Made by a program: the position numbers and the translations under genes. The notes below the pieces were generated by a model. That model was not told the origin of the DNA. It saw nothing but the letters and a program-made list of their open reading frames with translations, and searched no databases. From the NCBI GenBank assembly GCA_964473045.1, contig CAYYMX010000020.1:1-18030 (forward strand): DNA of 18,030 nt, read 5' to 3'. Shown here piece by piece: positions 1 through 8,294 of this stretch (positions within the stretch are counted from its first letter, which is position 1; every line of letters starts with the position of its first letter). This stretch comes from CAYYMX01 sp964473045. Its GTDB lineage: Bacteria; Pseudomonadota; Alphaproteobacteria; Methylaequorales; Methylaequoraceae.

Positions 1-3000
1 CTACCCGAGTTTTGACCATTTAAATCTGATTCTTGTAAAGCAATCATTTGCAGAATGTTTCTATTATCCCCAACACCTTCTGTGTTTTTGGTAATATGGA
101 AAACATCTTTGGTTGATGCTTCACCTAAAAGTTTAAGTGACCTTTCAACAGCGGTAAAAATTCCATCGTCTGGAATCAATCTAGTTGCTATAGTATGGTT
201 GGTATCTGCATCAAAGATCTCAACTTTTTTATTATTTGTAGAATCAACAACTATTTTTAGATCTGCTTGAAGAGGAGCGGGAAGAACCTCTCCATAATTA
301 GCTGAAATTTTTCTTGTGCCATTTCCTGACATTATTACTACCAGATCTTCAGGAGGTAAACTTGATATTGATAAATTGTTTCCAATTAATGATTTAACAC
401 TATTAGATGGAATTCCTACTTGGACCGCTTTTGCTCCTCTTGATTCAGATGCAATTGATTGAATTCTTATTCCATCATTTATTACATTGACATTTAATTG
501 ATTTGTTTTAAATCCATAATTTTCTGCTTCAGCATCGCTTGTTGTACTTAGATAATCATATTTGGCATTGCTTAGTATAATTACTCCTTTATCTGCTTCC
601 TTAACAAATGATACTTGCGCTTTTGTATCGCTACTTTGAGTTAATTCAATTGATATTCCAAGATTAGTTAATGCTGAACCTCCTGGAAAGTCATCGTTAT
701 AAATATTTCCAACAACAGAGGTGAACTTATCGCTTGCATGACCACCACTTCCACCTATTGTCATAGTGACAGGTGTTTCGGCAGTAGCATTTGCATATGA
801 AGAGGCAAGTTTAAACGTGTTTGCTCCTGTTACTACAGCAAAATAAGATGTGTTATCTGTAAGGGCATTTAAAACGGTTCCACCTTTATTGTAATGAATC
901 TTGTCTCCAGTTTTAAAGCCATGAGAACTAGAGGTAATTTGACTTGATGAAACGGCTGACGTTGTGTTAACGGTCTTTGTATTTGCTGTAAAACCAACGC
1001 AATATGGTTGTTCACGTCCAAATGTAAAGTGAAAATGAGTATTTGAAACTGTTGGGCTTCCACCACTTAATGTTACTGCTGGTGTGTTTATTTCAGTTCC
1101 TGTAATACTAGTTTCAATGTTTGTTTGGTCCATTCCAAAAGATAAAGCGTTTGAATCATTAGCACTATCTACTGAAAAAGAGAACTGAGATGCTGAAATT
1201 GTTTTTCCAGCAGAAATATATAAGTTTTTTCCTGGGTCAAATGTATCGGCAGCATTTCCTCCGACATTGCCTGTGCCAATTGTAATTACAGATGGTGTTG
1301 AATTGGTAGCTAGTGTATAGCTTTGAGCAATTCTAAAATTATGGTCATCCGTTTTAACTACATAGTAAGTTTGACCATCTAATAAGCCAGCTCTTGGACT
1401 TGAAAAGCTATCCGAAACACTTCCACCCGTTCCTCCAACAATTGTTAAAGCTGTATTGGTCCCAGCGTTTGAACTAGATGTGGCTAATTTGAAATTATTG
1501 GCATCCACACTTATGGCGTAATAGGTTGTGCCATCTGTTAAACCTGAAATAGGTAATGATCCACCAGCCTTATATATTATTGGGTCTTGTGTAGAGAAAC
1601 CATGATTGGCTGCAGCAATAGTAACTGTTGCACTAAAGTTAGTGGAATCAATATTAACTTTTTCAGCGGCATTATAAACTATAGCGTCACCAGTTTCTAA
1701 CCCATGTTCTGAGGAAGTTATTGTAGTGGCTCCATTAAGTGATGTGGTATTTACTGTAATTGGATCAGGGTTTTCAAAGTATGCGGTTAAAAGATCTTTT
1801 TCTCCTCCAGAAACTATAACCTCACCGTTTTCCATTGTTAGGGTATAGGTTAATCCGTCATGTTTGATATTAAAACTTGAACCATCCGAAGGGAGGGCGT
1901 CTATTGAATTTCCTATTATTTCAATTGATGGACTATTTGTTCTTAATCCTTCAGCAATTTTTTTAGATACTTCTGCTTGAGTAAGGTTTTCAGATTGTGA
2001 AACATTAACAGTTGTAGTTAATTGGCTACCAGTTCCAGTTGTTGGCAGAGCCAGCCCATAACTTAAAATTGAGCTAGAGGCTTTGATTCCATCTGGATGT
2101 CCAGTAGAAAAATCAGCGTCTAAAACTAGTGGGTTAACAGTTTTTATCTCTCCTGTAGATGAAGAAGTAATATTTAAGAATCCTCCTTTAAGAGAATTTG
2201 TTGCGCTGGAAACAGTTGTGCTACCTCCGTCATTAGATGTAGTAAAAGCCGAAGATGATTCAATTTGAAGTTCACCGCTAAATCTCCCTGCTGCGTAGCT
2301 ATTTCCATCTAAATCAACACTTACGGAGCTAGAAAAACCCAGAAAATCGTTTTTAAGTACTTCGAGAGTAACAGGTCTGGTAAATTTATCACCTGAGTTT
2401 CCTCCACTACCACCTACAGTTATTACTGTGCCTGCATATGCATTGGCACTTGACGAAGCCAGTCTAAAATTGTTGTTATCATGTTTATAAGCATAGTAAG
2501 TGGCTCCATTAGTAAGGTTGCCAAGTGCCGTGCCTCCAGCGGTATAAATAACTTTGTCACCTGTAGAAAGTCCATGACCACTTTTATTTATGGTTGTTGA
2601 GGCAGAAGAACCTAAACTTGTTGTGTTAATTGCTAAAGCATTGCTTGTATTTGAACTAGAAAAAGAACTTAATTGAATATCATCACCATTTTGATTTTCA
2701 AGAATCACGTGCTTTTTGTCGCTTGATAAATTAGCAACCACTCCAGTTCTTCCGGAATAGTTGTTAACTGTATTTACAAGATTTGTTAAATCTGTGGTTA
2801 AAACTGATGCACTGATTGAGGCACTATTATCTATGCCTTGTTTACTTTTTAGAGAGAAGGAAATTGTACCGTCAAAATTTGGTGCAGGGATTTTAACCCT
2901 TGTTAATGCCCTTGCTTCTAGACCTAAATTATTAGCATTTGTATTTATTAAATCTGCAACATAACCTGCTGATGATTCCACTGGGACAGTAACATTTTTT

Positions 3001-5168
3001 GATTTTCCTGAAGTTGTAGATGTAAGAGTTAGAGTGTAAGCTGCCGTAACATGACTTGCTGGCACAGTTGCTGCAGCTCGTTGTGCACTTGCTGCAGCCC
3101 CATTAGCCCCATAACTAATTATATTGTTTCCAGTTGTTGTTGCTCGCGAAATTTCAACATCTCTATATTTTTCACTTCCAGTTCCGTTGAGGTAATCAGC
3201 TCTATACTCAGCATGTTTTGAAAAGCCATTTTCTTCTGTTAGGTATTTTGCAATTTCAGTTGTTGATAAAACAGTTCCAGCTAAATGTCTCCCTTCTCTA
3301 GTGAGAATTTGAATTTCACTTGGAGTTGTTACAGATGGATTATTGGTTACTCCGTTTATTGCCGCACCTCCAGCAGTTAGCGCGCCCGATGAAAATGTTA
3401 AGTTGTTACTTGCTATAGTTAGAGTTGAGCCGCCTCCAGAGGCAAATAACCCTTTAGTTCTAAAATTATGAGCATTTCCACCAACGTCTCGACTTCTATT
3501 TAATACATCCGCTACTTGTTGAATTGTTTCAACTCCTGTTAAATTAATACTTACAGTGCTTGAATCAGACAATGTTACGGTAAAATTTGTAAGTTTTGGT
3601 ATGTCTGATGCTGATAGACCAAATTTAATTTCTGGTTGTGACTTATAAGAACTTAAATTTACGAAAGATGTGCCTGCAGGAATTATTGCTGCTCCTCCAT
3701 CAGTAGCAAATTCAGTTGAAGTTATAGGGCTTAAGCCATTTGGAAAAACTGCATTTAAATTTGATAATGTAGTTTTGTCTTTATCTATTATGTGACCTAT
3801 CGTATCTAATTTAGCTGTTCCTAGGTTACTTGAGCTTGAACTGACTAATAATGTTGCGGCTGCAGCAATATCCTGTGGTCTTGATAAAAGAAAATTCATG
3901 CCTTTGGATGCACCAGTTTTAATAATATCAAACTCGTCTCCGTCAAGAGGTGTCCCAAAAAAAGAAACTTTAAAACCATTTGCTTCAATGGAATTAGATC
4001 CAGTTATTGGCTTTGTTATACTTTCTGAAGTTAAGCTCCATAAATTATTTTTTTCATTATATATTACATTGTAATTAGTGTCTTTTATTGCCCCGGGATC
4101 AGTGACAAATATTTGCACACCAACTGTAGATCGGTTGGTTGGATTTTCAACTGTTTCGAGACTTGAAACAGAAAACATCTCTTGCCCTTTTTTTCCTTCA
4201 AGATTAATTCCACCCATATTTATTTCATTAAACTTTTGTGATAACAAGGTAGCTAAACTATCAATCTCTTTAAGAGTGTCATCTGCTAGTGCATAAGCAT
4301 CAACAAGACCTGCAATAATACCACCTTGTATTTGGTTGGTGGCAGTTTGTTGAATGCCCACAACAGCCTGTAGCCTTGCCCCTTGGAGAATAACATCTAT
4401 TGCTGTTGTTGAATTTCCCCCACTTGAACCGGTTGAGTCTGCCTCAACTATAATTGGTCCTGAACCAGTATTTCCTAGTCTAATTTCAGCTTCACCTTTA
4501 CTTCCATAATTAATTGAGACTTGAGAAATTTGCGACAATTGATTAATTAGTAAATCTCTTTGATCAAGCAAGGCATTTGCTCCACTGCCTGCAACACCTG
4601 ATGCTAGTAATTTTGCATTGACAGCAGATATTTGGTTGGATAACAAATTAACAGATGTAACAGAATCTGCAGATTTATTTATAATTTTATTTTTTAAACC
4701 TTCAATTCTACTTGAGTAAAGATTGAATTGTGACGCAAGATCTTTACCTTTTTCAATTGAAATTATTCTTGGAGCCTGATCATCTGGGGTTGCTGCTATT
4801 TCTTGAAGTGAATTAAAAAAATCTCCTATTGATGAACTTAAATTAGAGTCACTTGGTAGCAAAAGGTTTTCTAAATCTTTAACCTCATCAAGGTATGTAT
4901 CTGCTTTTTCGTAAAGCGATGATGTTTGTCTTACTTTATCTATTAAAAACTCATCAAATGCTCTTTTGATTTCACTGATTCTAACACCTAAGCCTGTTGA
5001 ATCTGATATTTCAGTAACACCTCCACCAGCACCACTTACTTCTTCAAGACTGGCTTCTCTTTTTTTGTATCCATCTGTATTGATATTTGCAATATTTTGC
5101 CCTGTAACAGCTAGAGATTGTCTGTATGACTGTAGACCACTTTTTCCTATGTCAAATAAACTAGGCAT
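1..5168 (-). CDS. flgK: Flagellar hook-associated protein 1, giant form (3' end outside the window)
   Basis: FlgK forms the junction between flagellar hook and filament and is exported through the flagellar type III apparatus. The frame is open from the ATG at 5168 to the left edge, giving at least 1,722 residues against roughly 450-700 in ordinary FlgK. Residues 1-60 have the FlgK start (SLFDIGKSGLQSYRQSL, then GQNIANINTDGYKKRE). A helical coiled region follows, and the motif INMGGINLEGKKGQEMF sits near residues 314-331. At the cut end the C-terminal hallmark GVGDNRNILQMIALQ appears near residue 1698. Between these lies a Ser/Thr/Gly/Asn-rich, beta-type insert of about 1,350 residues with adhesin-like repeats (listed separately). 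The ATG overlaps the flgJ stop as TAATG, so translation is probably coupled. The frame at the edge matches the frame at the start, so I see no frameshift. Identity is firm from both ends and operon position; the role of the insert is unknown, and I infer it is exposed on the hook-filament junction. Confidence 0.93.
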   Translation of the reverse strand, partial: MPSLFDIGKSGLQSYRQSLAVTGQNIANINTDGYKKREASLEEVSGAGGGVTEISDSTGLGVRISEIKRAFDEFLIDKVRQTSSLYEKADTYLDEVKDLENLLLPSDSNLSSSIGDFFNSLQEIAATPDDQAPRIISIEKGKDLASQFNLYSSRIEGLKNKIINKSADSVTSVNLLSNQISAVNAKLLASGVAGSGANALLDQRDLLINQLSQISQVSINYGSKGEAEIRLGNTGSGPIIVEADSTGSSGGNSTTAIDVILQGARLQAVVGIQQTATNQIQGGIIAGLVDAYALADDTLKEIDSLATLLSQKFNEINMGGINLEGKKGQEMFSVSSLETVENPTNRSTVGVQIFVTDPGAIKDTNYNVIYNEKNNLWSLTSESITKPITGSNSIEANGFKVSFFGTPLDGDEFDIIKTGASKGMNFLLSRPQDIAAAATLLVSSSSSNLGTAKLDTIGHIIDKDKTTLSNLNAVFPNGLSPITSTEFATDGGAAIIPAGTSFVNLSSYKSQPEIKFGLSASDIPKLTNFTVTLSDSSTVSINLTGVETIQQVADVLNRSRDVGGNAHNFRTKGLFASGGGSTLTIASNNLTFSSGALTAGGAAINGVTNNPSVTTPSEIQILTREGRHLAGTVLSTTEIAKYLTEENGFSKHAEYRADYLNGTGSEKYRDVEISRATTTGNNIISYGANGAAASAQRAAATVPASHVTAAYTLTLTSTTSGKSKNVTVPVESSAGYVADLINTNANNLGLEARALTRVKIPAPNFDGTISFSLKSKQGIDNSASISASVLTTDLTNLVNTVNNYSGRTGVVANLSSDKKHVILENQNGDDIQLSSFSSSNTSNALAINTTSLGSSASTTINKSGHGLSTGDKVIYTAGGTALGNLTNGATYYAYKHDNNNFRLASSSANAYAGTVITVGGSGGNSGDKFTRPVTLEVLKNDFLGFSSSVSVDLDGNSYAAGRFSGELQIESSSAFTTSNDGGSTTVSSATNSLKGGFLNITSSSTGEIKTVNPLVLDADFSTGHPDGIKASSSILSYGLALPTTGTGSQLTTTVNVSQSENLTQAEVSKKIAEGLRTNSPSIEIIGNSIDALPSDGSSFNIKHDGLTYTLTMENGEVIVSGGEKDLLTAYFENPDPITVNTTSLNGATTITSSEHGLETGDAIVYNAAEKVNIDSTNFSATVTIAAANHGFSTQDPIIYKAGGSLPISGLTDGTTYYAISVDANNFKLATSSSNAGTNTALTIVGGTGGSVSDSFSSPRAGLLDGQTYYVVKTDDHNFRIAQSYTLATNSTPSVITIGTGNVGGNAADTFDPGKNLYISAGKTISASQFSFSVDSANDSNALSFGMDQTNIETSITGTEINTPAVTLSGGSPTVSNTHFHFTFGREQPYCVGFTANTKTVNTTSAVSSSQITSSSHGFKTGDKIHYNKGGTVLNALTDNTSYFAVVTGANTFKLASSYANATAETPVTMTIGGSGGHASDKFTSVVGNIYNDDFPGGSALTNLGISIELTQSSDTKAQVSFVKEADKGVIILSNAKYDYLSTTSDAEAENYGFKTNQLNVNVINDGIRIQSIASESRGAKAVQVGIPSNSVKSLIGNNLSISSLPPEDLVVIMSGNGTRKISANYGEVLPAPLQADLKIVVDSTNNKKVEIFDADTNHTIATRLIPDDGIFTAVERSLKLLGEASTKDVFHITKNTEGVGDNRNILQMIALQESDLNGQNSG
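720..968 (-). repeat. FlgK adhesin-like repeat, unit 3
   Basis: This 83-residue unit begins NTTSAVSSSQITSSSHGF and ends GGHASDKFT. It shares with the other units the order N-T-T-S, HG(L/F)xTGDxxxY, a GG turn, LTxxxxYFxV, FKLASS and GGSGG. Similarity is clear at protein level but not as identical DNA, so the duplication is old. Confidence 0.8.
1236..1751 (-). repeat. FlgK adhesin-like repeat, unit 2 (interrupted)
   Basis: The first part (1659-1751) reads NTTSLNGATTITSSEHGL, then ETGDAIVYNAAEK. The second part (1236-1391) resumes with AGLLDGQTYYVV and ends GGNAADTFD. Joined, the two parts give one unit of about 83 residues in the same order as units 1 and 3. A complete further unit sits between them. 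Confidence 0.72.
1392..1658 (-). repeat. FlgK adhesin-like repeat nested inside unit 2
   Basis: This 89-residue stretch is a full unit on its own. It begins VNIDSTNFSATVTIAAANHG, continues with YKAGGSLPISGLTDGTTYY and NNFKLATSSSNA, and ends GGSVSDSFSSPR. It interrupts unit 2 between its Y-rich strand and its GL(L)DGxTYY strand. Confidence 0.72.
2379..2627 (-). repeat. FlgK adhesin-like repeat, unit 1
   Basis: This is an 83-residue unit: NTTSLGSSASTTINKSGHGL, STGDKVIYTAGG, LTNGATYYAYKHDNNNFRLA, ending GGSGGNSGDKFT. It is the copy nearest the FlgK N-terminus and the cleanest example of the repeat. Confidence 0.8.
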
Positions 5169-5479
5169 TACTCAATTTTTCCCGTTTTTCCAAATTGTCT
5201 AATTAAAGCTTCGGCAATTCCAAAGTTTTGATTCTTTGCTAATGTTCTAGAATATTCTTGATCTAATAAATTTTGATAAGTTTCAGCTGCATCACTATCG
5301 AAAACTCCTTCAGCTAATTTTGCTTTTCTTGCACTTTTTAACATCTGAAAAACAAATAATGACTCAAATTCTTGGGCAACTTCTTCAAGTGAAAGACTTT
5401 TGTCAAGGTTAAGTTCTGCCTTCTTAGATATTTGATCTGGAATACTAATTTTTAAATTGCTAATCGGACTATTTTTCAT
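5168..5479 (-). CDS. flgJ: Flagellar rod-binding protein FlgJ, rod-binding domain only
   Basis: This 103-residue protein matches the N-terminal rod-binding domain of FlgJ: residues about 29-100 contain LSLEEVAQEFESLFVFQMLK, then FDSDAAETYQNLLDQEYSR and FGIAEALIRQFGK. FlgJ is exported into the periplasm and helps assemble the rod. The C-terminal peptidoglycan hydrolase domain found in enterobacterial FlgJ is absent, which is the usual alphaproteobacterial form, so a separate enzyme must open the wall. The start has a ribosome-binding site (AAAGG) shortly upstream and lies 10 bases after flgI; the stop overlaps the flgK start. I see no signal peptide, as expected for a substrate of the flagellar export system. 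Confidence 0.88.
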   Translation of the reverse strand: MKNSPISNLKISIPDQISKKAELNLDKSLSLEEVAQEFESLFVFQMLKSARKAKLAEGVFDSDAAETYQNLLDQEYSRTLAKNQNFGIAEALIRQFGKTGKIE

Positions 5480-5489
5480 TTCTAACCTT

Positions 5490-6614
5490 TTAAATAATAA
5501 TTAACTCAGCTCTTAAAGCTCCTGCCTCTCTTAATGCTTCAAGTATTGCAACCATGTCAGTTGCTGTTGTTCCAGTTTCATTTAGAGCATCAACCAAAGT
5601 TTGTAATTCAATACCGGGATCAAAAACAAATGCTCTAGCTGGGTCTTCATCAATTTGTATTTGTGAATCAGCAGCGGTTGTGGCGGTTGTGCCTGCAACT
5701 GTTGCAGATGTGCCTACGACTGTACCAGTACCTTCAGACAAAAGCTTTGTATCTTCTTGGATTTTAACTGATAGGCTTCCGTGAGCTACTGCGGCGGGAG
5801 AAATTCTTACATCTCCACCTATAACAACTGTACCAGTTCTTGAATTAATAACTACTTTAGCTTTTGGACTTACTGGTTCAAAATTTATATTTTCCAAAAG
5901 ACCAATAAATGAAACCTTTTGAGATGGATTCTCAGGTGTTCTTACTTTTATTGATGTCGAATCTAATGGTATTGCAACATCAGGACCGAAAGTTTCATTT
6001 ATAGTTTCAGCAATCTTATTAGCTTGTGAAAAGTCCGACTGATGTAAGTTGAGAACTACATTATCTTTCTCTAGGAATGTATTTTCTACTAACTTTTCCA
6101 CAGTTGCGCCACCAGGAATTCTTCCGACAGTTGGTGTTCCTTGAATTTGGCTAGAGCCATCAGTTCCTTCAACTCCTAAACCACCAACAACCAAATTCCC
6201 CTGTGCGATTGCGTATACCTGCCCATCAGCACCTTTTAACGCAGTCATTAATAATGTTCCTCCTTTTAGTGATTTTGCTTTTCCAATTGTAGAAACAGTT
6301 ACGTCTATTGTTTGGCCAGGTTTTGCAAAGGGAGGTAAGTTTGAAGTTACCATTACATTGGCTGAGTTTGTTGCATCTATGTCAGATGCACTTGCTATAA
6401 CCCCAAATTGTGAAACCATTGCAGCAATACTTTGTTTTGTAAGATTTACACTTCCGTCTCCAGTCTTAGCTAAACCAATTACTAGACCATAACCAACGAG
6501 TTGATTAGATCTTACACCAGCTATGGACGACATATCTTTTATTCTATCTGTCAATCCATTAGAGCTAGTTAAGAAAATTAAGCAAAAAGCTAAAAAGTTA
6601 AAAATTTTTTTCAT
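5490..6614 (-). CDS. flgI: Flagellar P-ring protein FlgI
   Basis: FlgI forms the periplasmic P-ring around the flagellar rod. The protein has a signal peptide (MKKIFNFLAFCLIFLTSSNG) and then the family's opening DRIKDMSSIAGVRSNQLVGY with GLVIGLAKTGDG. It ends with the typical C-terminal block LVDALNETGTTATDMVAILE and GALRAELIII. I chose the ATG at 6614, giving 374 residues, close to the usual length of about 365. It follows the flgH stop by 7 bases, has AAGG just upstream, and puts the signal peptide at the start. The ATG at 6644 in the same frame would overlap flgH and add ten residues ahead of the signal peptide. A Thr/Ala-rich stretch (TVAGTTATTAADS) just before the C-terminal block looks like a local insertion. 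Confidence 0.95.
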   Translation of the reverse strand: MKKIFNFLAFCLIFLTSSNGLTDRIKDMSSIAGVRSNQLVGYGLVIGLAKTGDGSVNLTKQSIAAMVSQFGVIASASDIDATNSANVMVTSNLPPFAKPGQTIDVTVSTIGKAKSLKGGTLLMTALKGADGQVYAIAQGNLVVGGLGVEGTDGSSQIQGTPTVGRIPGGATVEKLVENTFLEKDNVVLNLHQSDFSQANKIAETINETFGPDVAIPLDSTSIKVRTPENPSQKVSFIGLLENINFEPVSPKAKVVINSRTGTVVIGGDVRISPAAVAHGSLSVKIQEDTKLLSEGTGTVVGTSATVAGTTATTAADSQIQIDEDPARAFVFDPGIELQTLVDALNETGTTATDMVAILEALREAGALRAELIII

Positions 6615-6621
6615 AATTACC

Positions 6622-7314
6622 TTAAAATGGCGAAACATAAGCAAAATATCTGCTTAACCACCCTTTAGTTACACTGTCATTCATATCTCCAGTACCAGTG
6701 TAGGAAATCTGAGCGTCAGCAACTTTTGTTGATGAAACTACGTTTGCTGATGAAATATCTTCTGGTCTAATTACACCGGATAGACGAATATATTCAGTTC
6801 CACTGTTATAGGATAGTTTTCTTTCTCCTTTAACTTCTAAATTTCCATTTGGATAAACGCGTATGACAGTTACAGAAATTGTTCCGGCTAAACTGTTTGC
6901 CTGAGCAGCAGTACCAGCTCCTGTAAAAGCTTGAGTTGTTCCTCCACGAAGATTATCTTCTTTAACACCATCAGGAAAAAAGAATTTAGCTATAAGAGAA
7001 CTTGGTCCAAAAATAGCTTCAGGGAGATCAAATGTGTAAGAGTCACTTTTTGATGTTGTTTCTGATCCAGAGTTTGCCGCGGTTAGAGACTCTTCAAGAG
7101 TAATTGTTATAATGTCTCCTATATTATTAGCTCTTCTGTCAGAGGCGAATAATCCTCCACTACCTTCATAGACAGCCCCTTCTGTTGCTATTTTAGTTGA
7201 TTCCATATTAGTGAAGTCAGGCTGAATGCTTTTAAATTCTTGCCCAATTTTGTTTTCCATATAAGAGGCACAACTTCCTAATGATAAAATTGAAAGAAAT
7301 AATAGAAATCTCAT
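6622..7314 (-). CDS. flgH: Flagellar L-ring lipoprotein FlgH
   Basis: FlgH forms the outer-membrane L-ring bushing. The N-terminus is a lipoprotein signal, MRFLLFLSILSLGSCAS, with lipobox LGSC making Cys15 the acylated residue. The body carries the FlgH hallmarks GGLFASDRRANNIGDIITIT, RVYPNGNLEVKGERKLSYNS, YIRLSGVIRPEDIS and, near the end, the GWLSRYF block. At 230 residues it is normal for the family. It starts 7 bases after flgG with AGG a few bases upstream. flgA, the P-ring chaperone often found between flgG and flgH in alphaproteobacteria, is missing here and must lie elsewhere or be absent. Confidence 0.95.
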   Translation of the reverse strand: MRFLLFLSILSLGSCASYMENKIGQEFKSIQPDFTNMESTKIATEGAVYEGSGGLFASDRRANNIGDIITITLEESLTAANSGSETTSKSDSYTFDLPEAIFGPSSLIAKFFFPDGVKEDNLRGGTTQAFTGAGTAAQANSLAGTISVTVIRVYPNGNLEVKGERKLSYNSGTEYIRLSGVIRPEDISSANVVSSTKVADAQISYTGTGDMNDSVTKGWLSRYFAYVSPF

Positions 7315-7321
7315 TCTATAC

Positions 7322-8110
7322 CTATAAGTTGTTGCTAACGAATCTTAGCATTTCATCTACGGATGTAATTGCTTTTGAATTGACTTCGTAGGCTCTTTGA
7401 GTCTCAATCATGTCAACTAGTTCTTGAACTACATTTACGTTTGAACTCTCTAACGCACCTTGAATTATTTTTCCAAAACCTGCTGTAAATGGATTTTCTA
7501 GAACTGGTGGTCCGCTTGCAGTAGTTTCAACATAAAAGTTTTCACCAATTGGTTGTAATCCTGTTCTATTCTGAAAATCAGCTAATTGAAGTTGTCCAAC
7601 TTCTTGTGCATCAACTTGTCCAGGCACTTGAACGGAAACAATTCCATCTGAAGAGACGTTTATTTTGGTTGCCTCAGCAGGCACTGCTATTTCTGGTTGA
7701 ATAATAAAACCACTGCTTGTGGTAAGTATTCCTTCGTTATTTCTAGCAAATGCTCCATTTCTAGTATACACAATTTGTCCATCAGGAAGGAGAACTTGAA
7801 AAAATCCACCTCCATCAACTGCTAAATCAAGAGAATTGTCAGTTGAAACTATACTTCCTTGAGAATGTAATTTATTTGAATTAACAACATTTACACCTGT
7901 ACCAACTGAAAACCCTGAAGTTAATTCTGTGTCAACAGAAGTTTGTGCTCCACTGCTTCTTATAATCTGATATAGTAAAGATTCAAAATTTGCTCTATCT
8001 CTTTTGAAGCCATTAGTATTAACATTGGCAAGATTGTTTGAAATTACTTGCATTCTGACTTGCTGAGCATTCAAACCAGTTTTTGCAACGTGCATAGCAT
8101 TAGTACTCAT
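7322..8110 (-). CDS. flgG: Flagellar distal rod protein FlgG
   Basis: FlgG builds the distal rod that passes through the L and P rings. At 262 residues it has normal length. The N-terminal rod/hook motif is clear (QVISNNLANVNTNGFKRDRA), as are the central SLDLAVDGGGFFQVLLPDG and YTRNGAFARNNEG, and the C-terminal block SSNVNVVQELVDMIETQRAY with EMLRF. It is the first gene of the operon in this window: its start is preceded by AAAGAGG and, further up, by a sigma-54-type promoter. flgF, usually just upstream of flgG, is not here; a divergent ferritin-like gene lies there instead. Confidence 0.95.
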   Translation of the reverse strand: MSTNAMHVAKTGLNAQQVRMQVISNNLANVNTNGFKRDRANFESLLYQIIRSSGAQTSVDTELTSGFSVGTGVNVVNSNKLHSQGSIVSTDNSLDLAVDGGGFFQVLLPDGQIVYTRNGAFARNNEGILTTSSGFIIQPEIAVPAEATKINVSSDGIVSVQVPGQVDAQEVGQLQLADFQNRTGLQPIGENFYVETTASGPPVLENPFTAGFGKIIQGALESSNVNVVQELVDMIETQRAYEVNSKAITSVDEMLRFVSNNL

Positions 8111-8149
8111 TTTTAATCCTCTTTCTTAGCTTGATTTCCTAAAAGATTC

Positions 8150-8165
8150 TGCAATCCTTATGCCA
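8150..8165 (-). promoter_or_regulatory. Sigma-54 (RpoN) promoter for the flgGHIJK operon
   Basis: Read on the minus strand the site is TGGCATAAGGATTGCA. It has the -24 TGGCA and -12 TTGCA elements with the exact ten-base spacing between GG and GC that sigma-54 requires. It would start transcription about 12 bases further on, near 8139, leaving a leader of about 30 bases with AAAGAGG before the flgG ATG. Sigma-54 control of mid- or late-class flagellar genes is established in Caulobacter and many other flagellated bacteria; use of this site is inferred. Confidence 0.72.
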
Positions 8166-8184
8166 TTAAAAAAGAATACATTTG

Positions 8185-8209
8185 TTGAAAAAAAAATATA
8201 ATTTTTCAA
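8185..8209. repeat. Inverted repeat in the flgG/ferritin divergent region
   Basis: TTGAAAAA (8185-8192) and TTTTTCAA (8202-8209) are perfect complements separated by nine A/T bases. The pair sits 20 bases upstream of the sigma-54 site and about 85 bases upstream of the ferritin-like gene. It could be an operator for either gene. Because it is almost pure A/T, chance is a real alternative. Confidence 0.35.
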
Positions 8210-8294
8210 TGATATTTTTAAATATTTTTTTTTTCTCTTTTAACTTTTAAATGATTTATTAATCTAGTTAGTAAGAGATTAATGATTTTTTTAT

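Noticed and set aside
720..2627. Spaced repeats that might suggest a CRISPR array or mobile element
   Set aside because: The repeats are in-frame protein repeats of 83-89 residues with divergent DNA; there are no short identical repeats with unique spacers and no transposase.
55..4296. Several plus- and minus-strand open frames of 60-75 codons across the FlgK gene (for example 55-270, 869-1066, 2083-2268, 2761-2964, 4078-4296)
   Set aside because: They lie in other frames of the long FlgK coding sequence, have no family signatures and no ribosome-binding sites, and FlgK itself is supported at both ends.
6615..6644. Upstream ATG for flgI at 6644
   Set aside because: It overlaps flgH and puts ten extra residues ahead of the signal peptide; the ATG at 6614 has AAGG nearby and gives a normal preprotein.
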